From Mesotaenium endlicherianum (taxonomy: Eukaryota; Streptophyta; Zygnematophyceae; Zygnematales; Mesotaeniaceae), in the NCBI GenBank assembly GCA_009602735.1, contig WELA01007584.1:202234-266233 (forward strand): a DNA stretch of 64,000 nucleotides, written 5' to 3'. Below, in pieces: positions 25,257 through 43,504 of the stretch; position 1 is the stretch's first letter, and each line of letters starts with the position of its first letter. Below the pieces are notes generated by a model. The model had not been told where the DNA came from and ran no database searches. It was given only the letters and a program-made list of their open reading frames with translations. A program made the translations under genes and the position numbers.

Positions 25257-26660
25257 GCTACGAGCACATAGCGTGGGAGAGTGGCACGTTCCTCTTCAGC
25301 CCCTCACCCGCCAATGGTTCGCCACTCCGAGACGGCGGGGCCAGCCGAGCCTTGCACGCATCTGCCCCAGCCTTTGCTGTTGCAGTGACGCGCTCCAGTG
25401 CCGCCTCAGCGCCCCCCCACGTGTGCCAGGAGGAGACAGTTACAGCAGATGAGATTGCAGCAGAACCTCTGAGCTTGAGCTTGGGTGCAAATGCAGCACA
25501 GCTTTGTCTTGGCCCCGAGGAGGGCACATCCTCAACAGCTGGTGTGAGTCCCTGTGCCTTCGGGGCGATGAGGGGAGGCCCCCATCCTGGCGGCAGCGTC
25601 ACCAGCTGCCAGGTGGCGGATAGTGCGGCCAGCTGGCCTGCTGGCTGCGACTCGACTGCCGCTGGGCTGGCTGCTGGGAAGCGAGGGGCGGAGGACAGAG
25701 GGATGGTGGCCAGCCCCCGTGGTGACGGCACCGGGGCTACCATCATTCAGACCAGCAGCAGCAGCAGCAGCAACAGCAGCTGCGGCAGGAGCAGCAGCAC
25801 CAGCAGCAGCAGTAGCAGCAGCTGGAGCAGGAGGAGCTGCAGTGGGCTGGAGCCAGGGGTGCTGTATGCCAGGAGATACGGCAACCGGGACTGGCTGCCC
25901 CAGGTGGACCGCATCTACCCGCCCCGCAAAGAGCAGCCCACAGACTTCCCAGAGCAACCGCTGGGAGGGAGCAGCCATGGCCGCGACTCTTGCCCTCCTG
26001 CCAAGCACCTGGAGGCGCGTCCTGCTACTGCTGGCATTCCACAGCAGCAACAGCAGCATCATCAGCAGCAGCAGCTGAGTGATGCCGCTGCCATGAGAGT
26101 GGATGCGGACAGGGAGAGCGGCGGGGCAGACATGCGTGGCCGTGTGTCTTGCCATATACGGGAAGGACAGGCATCCAGATCGGCATCACTGACGGACACA
26201 ATATTACCATCTGCATCTGCATCTGCATTGTCGGAGAAATGTGGGGCAGCTTCTGCAGTCCCCAACCAGCCCAAGGGAGTGGAGACAGCTGGAAGTGGGG
26301 AGGCGCCGTCGTCCGCATCCACATCGGCATTGGCGTCGGTGTTCTCGTTCTCGGCTGCAGCCGTGCCTACGACGAGCTCGGGTGGTGCCCACTCGGCCAG
26401 CACATCAGCCAGCGCAGCAGCTGCAGAGGTCACACCTGCCGAAAGCCCGGGGTCGCTACTCTGGCTGACTACTCTTCTCAACGGCACGGTGCTGCCATGG
26501 AGCTCCTCAGCAAGCGGGACAGTCGGGGCCTCCCGGCCCCAACAAGACGAGCCGCCGACTGGGCTGCTACTTGCTGCCAGCCAACCGGCATCTGCGGGCC
26601 ACGTGGCACAGGCTGGGGGGCGGTCTCCCTCTCCAGTAAGGGCAAGGGCAAGCACAGGTG

Positions 26661-26691
<31 letters not shown>

Positions 26692-27271
26692 GTTGTCGTC
26701 ATCGTCATCGTCATTGGCTCCCCTCCACGCACAGGACGTACAGCAGCAACTGGAGATCCCCCCCGTAATGAGCCCAATTCTGAGTCCGAACCCGAGCCCG
26801 AGCCCAAACCTGAGCCTGAGCCAGAGCCAGCGCTCAAGCCCGACCCTGAGCCCGAGTCCAATTCCGAGCCCGAGCCTCTGTTTGCCAAGCTCTGGCTCTA
26901 TCAGCGCGAGTGCGAAGAAGGAAAGGGGGGGTGTCGAGGTGGGGTGTCCGATCTGCCTGCACGAATACGGGCGTAGCGAGCCTCTGAAGACGCTGCCCTC
27001 CTGCTGCCACACGTTCCACAAACAGTGTGTCGACACTTGGCTGCGGGAGCAGCCCACGTGCCCCCTCTGCCGGACGCGCGTCAAAGTCCCCCCTTTCCGG
27101 CACATCCGCTCGGCCTACGACGGCCGAGAGTCCTCGTACTACTTTGGCGCGCTAGGCTCCTATCTGCATCAGCCCATTGCTCAGCTGTCGCCCCACAGCC
27201 CCGTGCACTACCACCTGTTTGGCATCACCCTGCCCGCCTTCTCGACCAACATCGGACCTCTCAGCCAGTAG
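25257..27271 (+). CDS. Low-complexity RING-H2 zinc finger protein, probable E3 ubiquitin ligase
   Basis: The large last exon codes about 671 residues. The C-terminal RING (26944-27070) has the full ligand set C-x2-C-x15-C-x-H-x2-H-x2-C-x10-C-x2-C, with CPIC, HTFHKQC and CPLC visible. RING-H2 proteins recruit E2 enzymes and pass ubiquitin to substrates. The long N-terminal part is disordered: Ser, Gln/His and Ala runs, then Pro-Ser repeats near 26780-26880 and an (ATC)n tract at 26660-26720 read as poly-Ser. A short conserved-looking tail of about 65 residues follows the RING and ends at the stop (27271). The exon is entered by an acceptor at 25256; otherwise the first in-frame ATG is at 25568. 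No membrane span is visible. The substrate is unknown. Confidence 0.75.
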
Positions 27272-29102
27272 GGGCCTTATATGTAGAGCCTCACCCTCAT
27301 GGGCTAGAAGGAGCCGAGTGGCAAAATTGCAGGGAGCAAGTCCAGATGCTCTTTAATCAGCTTAAACTCGCCACTAAGAGTATGAGGTTTCTGGTAGCGT
27401 TGCAGCTAGGTAGCTGCCCACCCGTGCGTTTTGCGATGGGGGGAGTGTGAAGCGGCCAATTGGTATGCAGGGAATCTCTTGTCGATGAAGGCATTGTAAA
27501 GGAGCACCCCTTAAGGGTCTGTAAGATTCATTCTCTTTGTGCATGCATTTCTTGGTGAGATGTGTATGTTTTTGTACACCCACTAATGAACAGGGAGAAG
27601 GGACATGTAATAGCTGCCAAACATGTTGTATTGGCACATTCTCTTTTGTATTCAGTACGTAGCGTATAGTGCTCAAGTCTCTTGAAATTAATGTACGGAC
27701 ATTCCGCATCTTTTTTGGTCCTGGCCGACTAAAGGTCAAAATTTAGCTCTTGCTATTCGCTCCAGTACTTTATTACTGATTGACACCTGGTCAATTGCAG
27801 GCTTGCTCATTGTCATCAGTGCAACGCAGCAAAGGATGGGACATAGCACTCGATATACGATACTGACATGGTATCTCGTGCAAGAATGATTCCATATGAT
27901 CAGCAGGTCAGAGATCTGCACGATGAAAGAACTATCATTTTCTCCTCACTTTATTGAGAGTTGACAATTACAAGAGGAGCACTGCAGGCTCTGCAGCAAT
28001 GACTGGGAAATAATCACTGGAGCAGATGGACATTATGCTACAAAAATCTGGTAGTTGGTGCCAAGGAGAGCTAATTTGGGAAGAAGAAAACGATCAATCA
28101 AAATTTACATGATGTATATGTGTTGCTATTACAGGGCAAGGCACAGAATGGCCTTGCTCCAGTATTTGCCATAAATCATTAAATGGGCAACTCCTCTCCT
28201 CCGTACCTGCTATCACTTACTAAAGGCAAACAGACTCCTCCTAGAGCAACACTACAAGCGTGTATTGACAGCGAGTATTACTGGCAGCCATGCATCTGGT
28301 CGTCCTAGCCCATGAAGGTGCACGGGAGTTCAGCTGCCAGCAATACTTCGTGTCTGACATAACCTGCCACATACGCGGACCTCTCATGTGCAGGCTACTG
28401 CAGTCGATACCAGGTTGGTACGTGCGACTGCAAAACAAGATGGAACAAAATCACGACGAGGCCATGCTCATCTACCTTCCCCCTGGGGACGCTCAATCGG
28501 TCCTGGGCCTGACTGACTGGCCTGCTTACTTTACACACGCGGCCAGCCCAGCCAAAGGAGCTGCAGACGATATGCCCCCTTGATCTCTCTCTCCGAGTGA
28601 GGAGGCAAATGCGGCCCACGCGGGAGCGGCAGGCCCCGCAGGGAAGCTGCCCCTCATGCAGCCATAAACTGCACAGCAAAGCTCATTGCATTGCACCCCT
28701 TTCACTAAGCAGGCCCTAAGAAGGCCCTTGAAGCAATGCCCTTGACAGACACCACACACGTGCCTTCTCGACGGCTTTCCACCACCCAGGCGGCGTTACT
28801 CAGCCTCCTTGCGCAGAGTCATTGAGGGAATGACGAACAGCACTCTCCAGACTAGATCACTTCCAAGAGCCCAGGGAGGACAGCGAGCACATCCAGGAGC
28901 AGCTCGACTATCGGGGATGCCTGCAGGCCGGGGCTAAGAGAGAGAGGGAGCGAGAGCCCCAGTGCTCCAGGAACAGCTGGCACCAGCAACAGAGGGCGGC
29001 ACCTGGCGATCAGAATAGGATCGAAGAAAAGAATGAAAAGAATTGGATGGGAGCTAGCAGATGGGAGGGAGCCTGCATGTCTGGCGTGCGCCCTGATCTC
29101 GC
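27272..29102. other. 3' region of RING gene and convergent intergenic stretch
   Basis: This holds the probable 3' untranslated regions of the RING gene (plus) and the membrane protein gene (minus), which converge here. A 98-codon open frame at 28290-28583 (plus) begins with ATG but matches nothing I know and is open on the other strand too. No RNA gene was seen. Confidence 0.4.
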
Positions 29103-30080
29103 TCACGCGGCACTCATCTCCGCAAACCGCCGGTTGTTGGCAGCCAGCGCGTGCGACTTGAGGGAGAAGCACCCCATCTTGGCGTGTCGGGGGGAGCGCC
29201 TCAGCACTGCCGGCTCCTCTGGCTCTTCCAGCTCCTCTCCGGGCTCCGGCAGGTCCCTGCCCAGCTGGGCCAGAATGTTCCACAGCATCTCTCGGCTCAC
29301 GGGCTTCTTGCCCACCACCATGACTGCCTCCCCGTCCCACTCGGCGCCCAGCTGGATCTTGCCCTTCCTTGAGAACGATGAGCTCCGCGTGTGGAATGCT
29401 GTCTTTGGCGTGGGTGCTGGAGGCTTTACTTTCTGGCACTGGCCGCCCCCTGTCCTGCCGGAGGCTCTCTCTGCCCCCAGAAGTGCCGACTCAGCAGTGC
29501 ACCCCTGTCCTCTATCTTCTTCCTCCCCTTCCTCCCCTTCCTGCTCATCGTCACCCTCCTCGTACTCCTCCACTATGGGGGCTAGATTTTTGGGCGGACC
29601 CACCTCCATCAGCCGCTGAAGAATTTTCTGCTTGATCTTCTCCACGTCTTCTGGGGCTTTCTTTGGAACCGGTGAAATGGGCGCTGGCTCATACTCTACC
29701 TTCGAACTTGCATCCTTTGAGCCCCACATCTGGGCCCATAACCCGGGGCTGTGAGTGGACTCGGTCTTTTTGGCCTGCTTCTTCCTGCTCTTCTTGCTTT
29801 GAAAGGCCGTCAGAACCTGATCAACAGTCACTTCCGCAGGTTGCGAGGTCGGCAGGAGGGGCACTGGCCTCGTCTTAGATCCCCCTTTCCCTCTAGACCA
29901 CCTATTTCTTCGGGCTGCTTTGTCTTCCTTTGGAGGAAACTTCCAGGCTACCATTCTTGCGTTCTCTTCTTCCTCGTCTGCAGACAGGGCTCTAACAACG
30001 AACGTCCCGATTAAGGCCAGAATGAAGAACCCACCGCATGCTACAGCAATGGCTCCTTCGCTTGTCAGCAATGCATCCAT
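29103..30080 (-). CDS. Unknown single-span membrane protein
   Basis: A 325-residue uninterrupted frame. Residues 8-31 form one hydrophobic span (GAIAVACGGFFILALIGTFV) with acidic DEEEE just after it. The rest is polar: a basic region (RRNRWSRGKGG; KKSRKKQAKK), a helix-like block (VEKIKQKILQRLMEVGPP), a strongly acidic stretch of E/D near the middle, and a second ordered-looking block with GKIQLGAEWDGEAVMVVGKK and REMLWNILAQLGRDLPEPG. It ends in a basic SPRHAKMG region and NNRRFAEMSAA. Clean coding over 978 bases, a single ATG near the frame start and mixed ordered and charged blocks argue for a real gene. I do not recognise the family. An N-terminal anchor with a soluble domain is inferred. 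Confidence 0.65.
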   Translation of the reverse strand: MDALLTSEGAIAVACGGFFILALIGTFVVRALSADEEEENARMVAWKFPPKEDKAARRNRWSRGKGGSKTRPVPLLPTSQPAEVTVDQVLTAFQSKKSRKKQAKKTESTHSPGLWAQMWGSKDASSKVEYEPAPISPVPKKAPEDVEKIKQKILQRLMEVGPPKNLAPIVEEYEEGDDEQEGEEGEEEDRGQGCTAESALLGAERASGRTGGGQCQKVKPPAPTPKTAFHTRSSSFSRKGKIQLGAEWDGEAVMVVGKKPVSREMLWNILAQLGRDLPEPGEELEEPEEPAVLRRSPRHAKMGCFSLKSHALAANNRRFAEMSAA

Positions 30081-32143
30081 AGCAAAGTCACGCAGCTTGT
30101 ACCAACTTCAGTAGGGTGGTGTTCAGGCTTTCAGTGATTGGAAGGTGAGGACTGGCTCGTTCACGTCGTTCCTCCCCACGTTGCGTCTTTCGAGCTCCTG
30201 CACAAGATCGCTATCTCTCGTCATTACCATGTTCTTCTGTGTACAGTGTTCCACATGCTAAGCCGAATGATAAAAGCGCACTCGTGCTGAGTCGCCGACC
30301 CAATTTGCGAACTGAATGCACTTACTACGTCACTTTACATGCGTATCACTGTTTCAAACTCCTGATAGCCAGCACTTATTTGATGCTGCTCCCACCCGAA
30401 TGATGTCTCTTGGCTCTTATTGATGGATTCAAGCAGAAGTACAGTGGTTATCATTATCAAATCGTTGGTCACTGCTGGTCCTCCAAGGTCCGGCCTGGTC
30501 CCACCTGGTCCGGCCCCTGGAGATTTTTAGTTATGGTCAATAGCAGGTCAACTGCTTTCGAGCAGCTGTCAACGGCGTTCGCCTGCGTTGGCCTGGCGTT
30601 GGCAAGGGGAGAACAGAGGAGAACGCAAGATAATGCAGGCTGATGCAGGCGAACGAGGCGATTTGAGGCGAATGGACCCGAATGCACCAGTCCATGCTGA
30701 TCCATGCTGGTCCATGCCGTCCATGGGGGGGAACTGCGCTTAGGTGTTTGGGTTTTAGATGTAGGTCTCTAAATTCTTGAAGCCTTTCACTAATTTTCCG
30801 AGGGTTTGAATGATGTCAGACAGTGACGATGTTAGCAAAGTTGGTCAAAGTATGGACGCGTTGAATCACCCATCTTACAGTCAACCCAATCTGTGGAGTG
30901 AGGTCCGGTGAAATTCGATGTGGTCCGATGCAAGGTCAGAGCCAGGTCAGAGCCGTCTAATGTGGCTAACGCGGTTTAAATTGGTCAAACGTCCAACGGG
31001 GTTCGGCAAGACTGGGGCAAGCGGGGGCAAGGTTAGGCACGACAAAGTTCTCAAACATGCCCAAACAGGCCCACATGCACCCAAATGGGCCAAATTTGTG
31101 TTCGATGTTTCCACCTTGTTTCTAACCATTTTCAAACCGCTTTTCATTGCCTTTTTCCCCAGGATGTTGGATACAATGTGATAGGTTGTTAAGGTGGCTT
31201 TCCAGCTTGCTTGGGGGGCGAGGTAAAAAATTTGTAGTGCTAAAATTGTCACGCGAAGAGGCACCGGGTTGCACTGCAGGGGCCCACACAATTTGTCGTC
31301 TATTTTGCGATGCACATGCAACCTTCTGGAAGGAAACCAAACGTGAAAGCTGAGCAAATTTGCATCACTAACCGACCTTATAACAGTTGGGCAAATCAAC
31401 AAATTGACCATCTAGTCAACCATTCCATCCAGGTCCATCCATGGAGGCTGCATATTCCATACTGATCCATATTGTCCATATGGTGCAAAATGGTGCTTAT
31501 AGTTGAAGACAGCTGCCGGCCATCTACCGTCCAAGTCCACAAGAGTGATACACAGCTTGGCAACTTTCCCGACTCACAACGAGCCACATCATCATCAACT
31601 GCCAAGTGTCAGAGCGACTGACTAAACTCAAACTTTATCTGCAAATTATCCAGGTCTGGAATGAAATCCGAGGTCCAAAAGCGGTGACAAACTTTCGCGT
31701 TCTTCCATACTTCTGGGCTGCCACGAATCGACGTTTGAGTCGCAAGTAGAAAAGACTCTGTAATCAAGTGGTTTTAAATCAGTCTATATGGTTCTAAAAC
31801 CTTATATCGTCGGATTGTTTAGTAGCTCATTGTGTTGCCCCAGCCGCCGTACTGCCTTCCTCCTTTGCACTACATACGCTGGGGGGACCAGGCTAGCACG
31901 GGCCGTCCTCCGGGCTCCTGATACCCTGCAACTGCTTTGCTCGCCTGCAGGTGCATTCGACGCTAATTATTCATAAGCCTCGACAGTTCTCTTAGCTTTG
32001 CCTAATCTTTAGCTAGAGTTTTGGTCCCTACACTTCAAAGGTAGTAGTCTCTTACAGTGCTGTAACTGCTACTTTGCCGAACTCATATCTGCAGGACACA
32101 AAACAACAGATTTTCTACAAACATATCTGTAACCTCTGGTGCA
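30081..32143. other. Intergenic stretch with degenerate GGTCC and TCCAT repeats
   Basis: This lies between the divergent membrane-protein and NADP-MDH genes, so both promoters should be at its ends; no clear TATA box was seen at either. 30475-30525 and 30900-30960 carry repeated TGGTCC and GGTCAGAGCC words. 30685-30725 and 31410-31490 carry repeated TCCATGCTG- and TCCATATTG-like words. No coding gene is supported. Confidence 0.45.
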
Positions 32144-37616
<5,473 letters not shown>

Positions 37617-39295
37617 CTTCGACTTCAATCAAGGAAAGATACTACAACAATTTTTTTGTGGGTGGTTCTAGCACAACATGTTTCCAGAACTTCCTAATAA
37701 ACAGGTGCGTAGTAGGGCCATACATAGGTCATAGATTCGGCCATATGTATGCATGTGTACTGTATTTAGCTGGTGCTATAAGGTGTCTTATCATTCTTTG
37801 ACAATTGCAAGGGGCAACATCTTGACCTTGAAGGTCAGCATGGATAAAATGTAGAGTTAATCCACTTCGGAGTAACGAGAGTTCACTGAAAGTGCGTCAC
37901 TCGTCTTGCATGTTGTACTATCTCATTACATGTTTCTCTTAGAAAGCTATGTGATGTGCAACAAACTGGAAGAACTCGTTATCCTAGGCTTGACTTACTA
38001 TGAGGGCCATGATGCATGTCTTCTGAAGTTTTTGTGTACCAAGCATGTGTCATCATGTATGAGAATCTTCTGAAGTTTTTGTGTACCAAGCATGTGTCAG
38101 CATGTATGAGACCCGAATATGGATTTGCAACTTCCCAAAGGCTTTACCCAAGAATATTCTTAGCAGCAAGGGGGACAGTGCAGTATCTCAAAATAAGTTT
38201 GGCGGAGGGTGGTGAACTTGCGCAATGTGGATCTACAAAACCACGACATAATCTGCCATAGAATTGACATTCCGATTCTGAAGTCATCGAACAAACTACA
38301 TGCCTGATGAGGAAACATTGTCTTTGGAAATTATTACTACCACAAACGTTTTCCTTCAGGAGCAGATTTGTGACTTCAACTGCGTCATCTGTTACTGATC
38401 TGATCTGTTATTAAAATAAGTGACTAGCATATGCATAGTGCGTTTGTGATATTGAAGTATTTATACAAATATGATTTGTGAGATATTGCCCGTGCATTTT
38501 GGATCAAGATGTTGGTTGTGGACCAGTGCGCAAGTACATGGGCGAAGTAGCTAGGGCCATGTAGTGGCACGCTGTTGTCTCTCAAGATTTGGTAGGGCGC
38601 ACTAGTGTCAACGACTTGAAGGAATTGTTCTTTTGGAAAGATTTTGAAGATGGTTCATTATAAGGTGAAGTTGCATATGTACAAAAGCTCAAGCATGGGA
38701 TGATGTGAATAGTGAGCATTTACATTTTTGTGTTCAGCCACTACTCACCAATAATAAAGTTTAAACGAAACATACATTCCTTGCACGTGGTATGAACACT
38801 AATGTCCAATCTGTATAGCTGAAGTTAAACTTTTGCATATTTGGTAAGACTATCTTCTAGTCATTACCGAAGCAAATTTGTCGATTCAAATTCTTGAAAC
38901 AAGATATTAATAAAAGCCCTTGATGTGATGAGTATCTTCCAATGTTTTGTCCAAATTGGTCAACCACAACTTATTCAAGGGAAGTAACTATTCAAGGGAA
39001 GTAAGTAGTGCATGCAATATGCTTCAGTGGTGTTGACTACATACCCAGTGAGGTCATCTATAGTACTATGAACTACTTGGTGGTTTTGTAAAATACTCCA
39101 TACACAATGCGCGCCATTTGTGTTCTAACATAGCGATGGCTCATTTGACAAGATGGCCCCTTCTTCAAAAAATATGACTCAAACAAACAAAAAACAAAAG
39201 GGTGATGTGAACAGAAGTCCCAAAAAGAGTGCCATAGTAGCAATTGATTAGTATTTTAGAAGGATATGTGCATGTACATACTTGAGCTCTGTACA
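37617..39295. other. 3' region of NADP-MDH and AT-rich intergenic stretch
   Basis: The MDH 3' untranslated region comes first. A 47-bp unit is then repeated twice in tandem (38019-38065 and 38066-38112, two mismatches). Near 38973-39006 a 17-bp unit, ATTCAAGGGAAGTAA plus two bases, is also doubled. No gene is seen. Confidence 0.6.
38019..38112. repeat. 47-bp tandem duplication
   Basis: Two adjacent copies each begin TCTTCTGAAGTTTTTGTG and differ at two positions. Such a recent short duplication could come from replication slippage or an assembly error. Confidence 0.85.
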
Positions 39296-39300
39296 TGCAG

Positions 39301-39803
39301 TGTAGTGATTTGAGTTATTATATATTAGTTTGCCTATATTTTAATGTTTTCAAATATATTTGGAGTAGTATTGTGTGGAGTCAAGTGTGAATAGGTACTC
39401 TAGTAACTTGGTTCATGTCCTTTGAACCTTCCAAGGCATTTTCGAAGTTAGAGGAAAGACCTAGAAGAACTCCATGTGGCAAAAGTCAAATGTGCCATTT
39501 TTAGGTCAAAAGGACATGTGTACATTATTCTAGAAAGAGGTGGCAAGTTTTGGGATGTGTTGGGTGCCAACACATCAACATACATTTTCCTAGAAATTAC
39601 TTATGTAGCAAGTATATAAACAAGAGCTAGAACATAGAAAGACATTCCAGAATCACTCTTGTACTTGCCAAAATCCAGAAATATATTAACTTTCAAGAAG
39701 CCATCTCTCTTTCAAGAAGCTACCACTTGTGTTCAAAGATCCTTGTCTTGAATAGATAAAGTATTATATTTCACTAAGCACTTCATCTATCTATTTCACT
39801 ACA
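39301..39803 (+). repeat. 5' LTR of the chromovirus
   Basis: 503 bases with TG...CA ends (TGTAGTGATTTGAG ... TTTCACTACA). It is followed after one base by TGGTATCGGAGC, which matches the usual initiator-tRNA-Met primer site (TGGTATCAGAGC) at all but one position. TATATAA near 39615 could be the LTR TATA box. Confidence 0.95.
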
Positions 39804-39844
39804 GTGGTATCGGAGCCTTCACGTCCTTCACGCCATAACAGGCT

Positions 39845-42800
39845 TTGTGCAAGGATAAGGGCCATCGTGCACTCTCATGCCCCAAAAAGTTGTCAAAAAA
39901 ACGGACAGCGCCGGTAGGCCAGGAGCCTACCACCCCAAGACCCACTTCACGAGAAGGCAACAAGACAAGTGAGGTGGAGACCCCCGTTGGAGACGACGTC
40001 CCAGCCCCAATGAGTTTGCGAGGTAACCTTGGAGGAGAGAAGGTCCACATCTTGGTGGATCGCGGAGCTCAAGGCAACTTCATTGCTGCAGATTTTGCCA
40101 CCAAGCACGGAATTACTATGCGAACTCTTGACCACAACGAGGAGATTATGATGCCCGATGGATTCTCCTATACTACCCCTTCCAAGAAGACGTACCCATT
40201 GGCAATCTCTATCAAGTCCTTCAGGGATAGAGTAGTGTTCTCCCCCATGCAATTGGGCAAGTACGACGTCATCCTAGGGACGCCTTGGTTGACCAAGCAC
40301 AACCCCCAAGTTGATTGGAGGACCGGTACTATCAAGATCAAGAATGACATCACTTCAAGAATCTGTATTTTGCGCGCAATCCAGAATATCCAGACCCAAG
40401 ACATCCAGAAGCCGGCACACGAGATACTATTGTCCGCCCTCCAACTCAAGAGACTTGTGAGGAAGGGACACGAGCTTCTTTTGGCCTTGATCACGCCAAA
40501 AGACATCAAGAAAGACATCGAGAGTCAAGAAGGCAGCCCCGTTCCCAAGGAGATACAAGAAGTCTTAGAGGACTACAAAGAAGTGTTCTCCCCGGAATTG
40601 CCCAAGGGCCTACCCCCCAAAAGATTCGTAGACCACAAGATAGAGTTGGAGCCCGGAAGCAAGCCCATCTCTCGGCCTACGTTCAAAATGTCATACACGG
40701 AGCTAGACGAAGTCAAGAAGCAAATCAAGGAGCTACTGGAGCATGGCTTCATTCGACCTAGCAAGTCGCCATTTGGAGCCCCGGTGCTATTTGTCAAGAA
40801 AAAAGATGGTACCTTGAGGATGTGTGTGGACTATCGAGCCCTTAACAAGATTACCATCAAAAATCGATACCCGCTGCCGCGCATGGATGAGCTCATGGAC
40901 CGGCTGGTTGGAGCCAAGTACTTCACGAAGATTGACTTACGGAGCGGCTACCACCAGATTCGCATCGCGGAACCGGACAAAGAGAAGACGGCATTCAGGA
41001 CAAGATATGGACATTTTGAGTTCATGGTCCTGCCATTTGGACTCACCAACGCGCCAGCAACTTTCATGACTATGATGAACACCATATTTCAGCCCATGTT
41101 GGACAGATTTGTGGTGGTATTCATCGATGACATCCTTATCTACAGCAAGACCCTTGAAGAGCATGCGAGACACTTGAAAGAAGTCCTTGAAGTATTGAAG
41201 CAAAACAAGCTATTTGCGAAGGAGTCAAAGTGCGAGTTTGCCAAACAAGAAGTGGAGTTCCTAGGTCTCCACGTGACTGCTGATGGCATCAAGATGGACC
41301 CCAAGAAGACCACGGTGGTGGAGGAATGGCCAACCCCCACGACCAAGAAAGAACTCCAGTCATTCTTGGGATTTGCCAATTGGTACAGAAAATTCATCCA
41401 AGGCTTCTCGCACATAGCAGCCCCCCTGACAGATCTACTCAAGAAGGACAGGCTATATACATGGACCGAGAAAGAGGAAGAGGCATTTCAAGAGTTAAAG
41501 CGAAGATTGACCACATCCCCGGTGCTCACACTCCCAAGTCCAAACCCAGATTGGCCCTTCCACGTCATCACCGATGCATCTTCCTATGCAATAGGAGCAA
41601 TCCTGCTTCAAGACCAAGGCAAGGGACTGCAGCCCATCGCCTACGAGTCAAGGAAGCTAAATCCAGCCGAGCAAAATTATACAACCACGGAGCGAGAGGC
41701 ATTGGCGATTGTACATGCCTTGAAGGTTTGGCGCTGCTACGTTGAAGGACGCAAAGTACTGGTCACCACGGACCACGAGGCGTTAAAGCACCTCCAAACG
41801 CAGCCGTATCTCTCAAGGAGACAAGCAAGATGGAGCGGATACTTGCAACAATACAACATCACGATTCAGTACCAGCCCGGCAAGACAAACCCGGCTGACC
41901 CCCTCTCAAGACTGCAATTAAATGCAGTGATGGTATCCCTGAAGACAGATCTGGAAGCTCGATTTTCAGCCGCCTATGAAAGAGACCCTTACTACAAGAA
42001 CGGAGAAGCAGCCTTGGACCCATGCAAGAAGCAAGAAGGCAATTATTGGGTGAGGCAAGATACGGGCCAGAGATGTGTTCCTAATGACATAGACCTCCGG
42101 CTCTTGCTTCTACGAGAAGCACACGACAACCCTCTTGGAGGACACTTTGGAATCCTAAGGACCACGGGCGTTCTAGCTAGGACTTATTGTTGGCCAGGCA
42201 TGTCTAAGCAAGTCAAGGAGTACTGCAGGAGCTGTGACACATGCCAAAGAATCAAGCCATCATCGCAAAAGGCGGGAGGACTCCTCCAACCACTACCAAT
42301 CCCCGAAAGACAATGGACGGACATCTCAATGGACCTTATCGTGGACTTGCCCGTGACACCTCGAGGCCATAATGCAATACTCACGGTGGTGGACAGACTT
42401 ACCAAGATGGCTCATTTTATTCCCACGACGACTAAGGCTACAGCACCACAACTTGCAAGACTCATCTTTGACAACATCTTCCGACTCCATGGACTACCAT
42501 CAAGAATTGTGTCAGATAGAGATCCAAGATTCACAAGCCATTTCTGGAAAAATCTCTTCAAGAACTTGGGTACATCGCTGGATATGTCTACTGCCTACCA
42601 CCCACAATCAGATGGGCAAACCGAGCGTATGAATCGTACCCTAAAGACCTCTCTAAAGGCCTACGTGTCTACCCTCGAGCAAGACTGGGACATGTACTTG
42701 ACCCCCCTCGAGTTTGCCTACAACAACACTACGCAGGCCTCTACCCAAGAGTCCCCATTCTTCCTCAACTATGGCTTCCATCCGACCACGCCACTGAGCT

Positions 42801-43504
42801 TCACGGCTGGCCATGATGAAGTACCTGCAGCCACAGATTTTATGGAGACATTAGAAGCAGCCCTTACAGCAGCGAAGAAAGCTCTACAACACGCGCAAGA
42901 TGCTCAAGCAAGAGTGGCGAACAGATCCAGAAGAGAAATTACGTACAGAGTGGGTGACAACGTGTTACTATCATCCAAGAACATTTCCCTGAACAACAGG
43001 CCTGCCGGCAGCAAGTTCTCTCCCAAGTATTTGGGACCCTTCAAGATTATCCAGCAAGTCAACCCCGTTGCTTTCAAGCTAGAACTTCCCCAGACTATGC
43101 ACATCGACCCCGTATTCCACGCTTCCCTCTTCAAGCCATATGTGCAACCCGACAACAAGTTCCCAGGACGTGTGACAACCCCACCAGCCCCAACAATAGT
43201 GGATGATCATTTGGAGTACGAAGTGCAAGACATAGTGGCTATGAGAAATTTCAGGAGACAGCAGCAATACTTGATCAAGTGGAAAGGCTATCCAGATTCG
43301 GAGAATAGTTGGGTGGCGGCGCACTACCTTGACAAATTTCAGAGAAAGTTGAAGCGCTTCCATGCCGCCAACCCCCATCTTGGACCAGCCCCAAGTCTCT
43401 CTACTAGAAGCCCGAAGACTTCAGGGAGGCAGCCTGCCACCATCAAGAAGCAGCAGAAGACCCCTTGGAGGCAGCCTGCAAGAACAAGAAAGAGGAAAAA
43501 TTGA
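39845..43504 (+). CDS. Gypsy pol polyprotein with chromodomain
   Basis: Fossil element gene, 1219 residues in one frame. Order: a short zinc-knuckle-like start, an aspartic-protease region (near residues 60-140), reverse transcriptase (about 280-440, with [10 protein letters not shown] and the FIDDILIYS active site), RNase H (about 570-690), and the integrase H2C2 zinc domain (about 755-805). The integrase core comes next, with DRDPRF and [10 protein letters not shown], and the frame ends with a C-terminal chromodomain (about 1120-1165, YLIKWKGYP). The chromodomain marks a chromovirus, a lineage thought to target insertion through histone marks. The frame begins very close to the primer binding site. 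Confidence 0.95.
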   Translation: MCKDKGHRALSCPKKLSKKRTAPVGQEPTTPRPTSREGNKTSEVETPVGDDVPAPMSLRGNLGGEKVHILVDRGAQGNFIAADFATKHGITMRTLDHNEEIMMPDGFSYTTPSKKTYPLAISIKSFRDRVVFSPMQLGKYDVILGTPWLTKHNPQVDWRTGTIKIKNDITSRICILRAIQNIQTQDIQKPAHEILLSALQLKRLVRKGHELLLALITPKDIKKDIESQEGSPVPKEIQEVLEDYKEVFSPELPKGLPPKRFVDHKIELEPGSKPISRPTFKMSYTELDEVKKQIKELLEHGFIRPSKSPFGAPVLFVKKKDGTLRMCVDYRALNKITIKNRYPLPRMDELMDRLVGAKYFTKIDLRSGYHQIRIAEPDKEKTAFRTRYGHFEFMVLPFGLTNAPATFMTMMNTIFQPMLDRFVVVFIDDILIYSKTLEEHARHLKEVLEVLKQNKLFAKESKCEFAKQEVEFLGLHVTADGIKMDPKKTTVVEEWPTPTTKKELQSFLGFANWYRKFIQGFSHIAAPLTDLLKKDRLYTWTEKEEEAFQELKRRLTTSPVLTLPSPNPDWPFHVITDASSYAIGAILLQDQGKGLQPIAYESRKLNPAEQNYTTTEREALAIVHALKVWRCYVEGRKVLVTTDHEALKHLQTQPYLSRRQARWSGYLQQYNITIQYQPGKTNPADPLSRLQLNAVMVSLKTDLEARFSAAYERDPYYKNGEAALDPCKKQEGNYWVRQDTGQRCVPNDIDLRLLLLREAHDNPLGGHFGILRTTGVLARTYCWPGMSKQVKEYCRSCDTCQRIKPSSQKAGGLLQPLPIPERQWTDISMDLIVDLPVTPRGHNAILTVVDRLTKMAHFIPTTTKATAPQLARLIFDNIFRLHGLPSRIVSDRDPRFTSHFWKNLFKNLGTSLDMSTAYHPQSDGQTERMNRTLKTSLKAYVSTLEQDWDMYLTPLEFAYNNTTQASTQESPFFLNYGFHPTTPLSFTAGHDEVPAATDFMETLEAALTAAKKALQHAQDAQARVANRSRREITYRVGDNVLLSSKNISLNNRPAGSKFSPKYLGPFKIIQQVNPVAFKLELPQTMHIDPVFHASLFKPYVQPDNKFPGRVTTPPAPTIVDDHLEYEVQDIVAMRNFRRQQQYLIKWKGYPDSENSWVAAHYLDKFQRKLKRFHAANPHLGPAPSLSTRSPKTSGRQPATIKKQQKTPWRQPARTRKRKN

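Noticed and set aside
26062-27105. 347-codon minus-strand open frame
   Set aside because: Shadow of the RING protein gene. Its Asp-run is the complement of the poly-Ser microsatellite and it has no motif of its own.
28290-28583. 98-codon plus-strand open frame with ATG
   Set aside because: No domain, an overlapping open frame on the other strand, and a position between two convergent genes where untranslated regions are expected.
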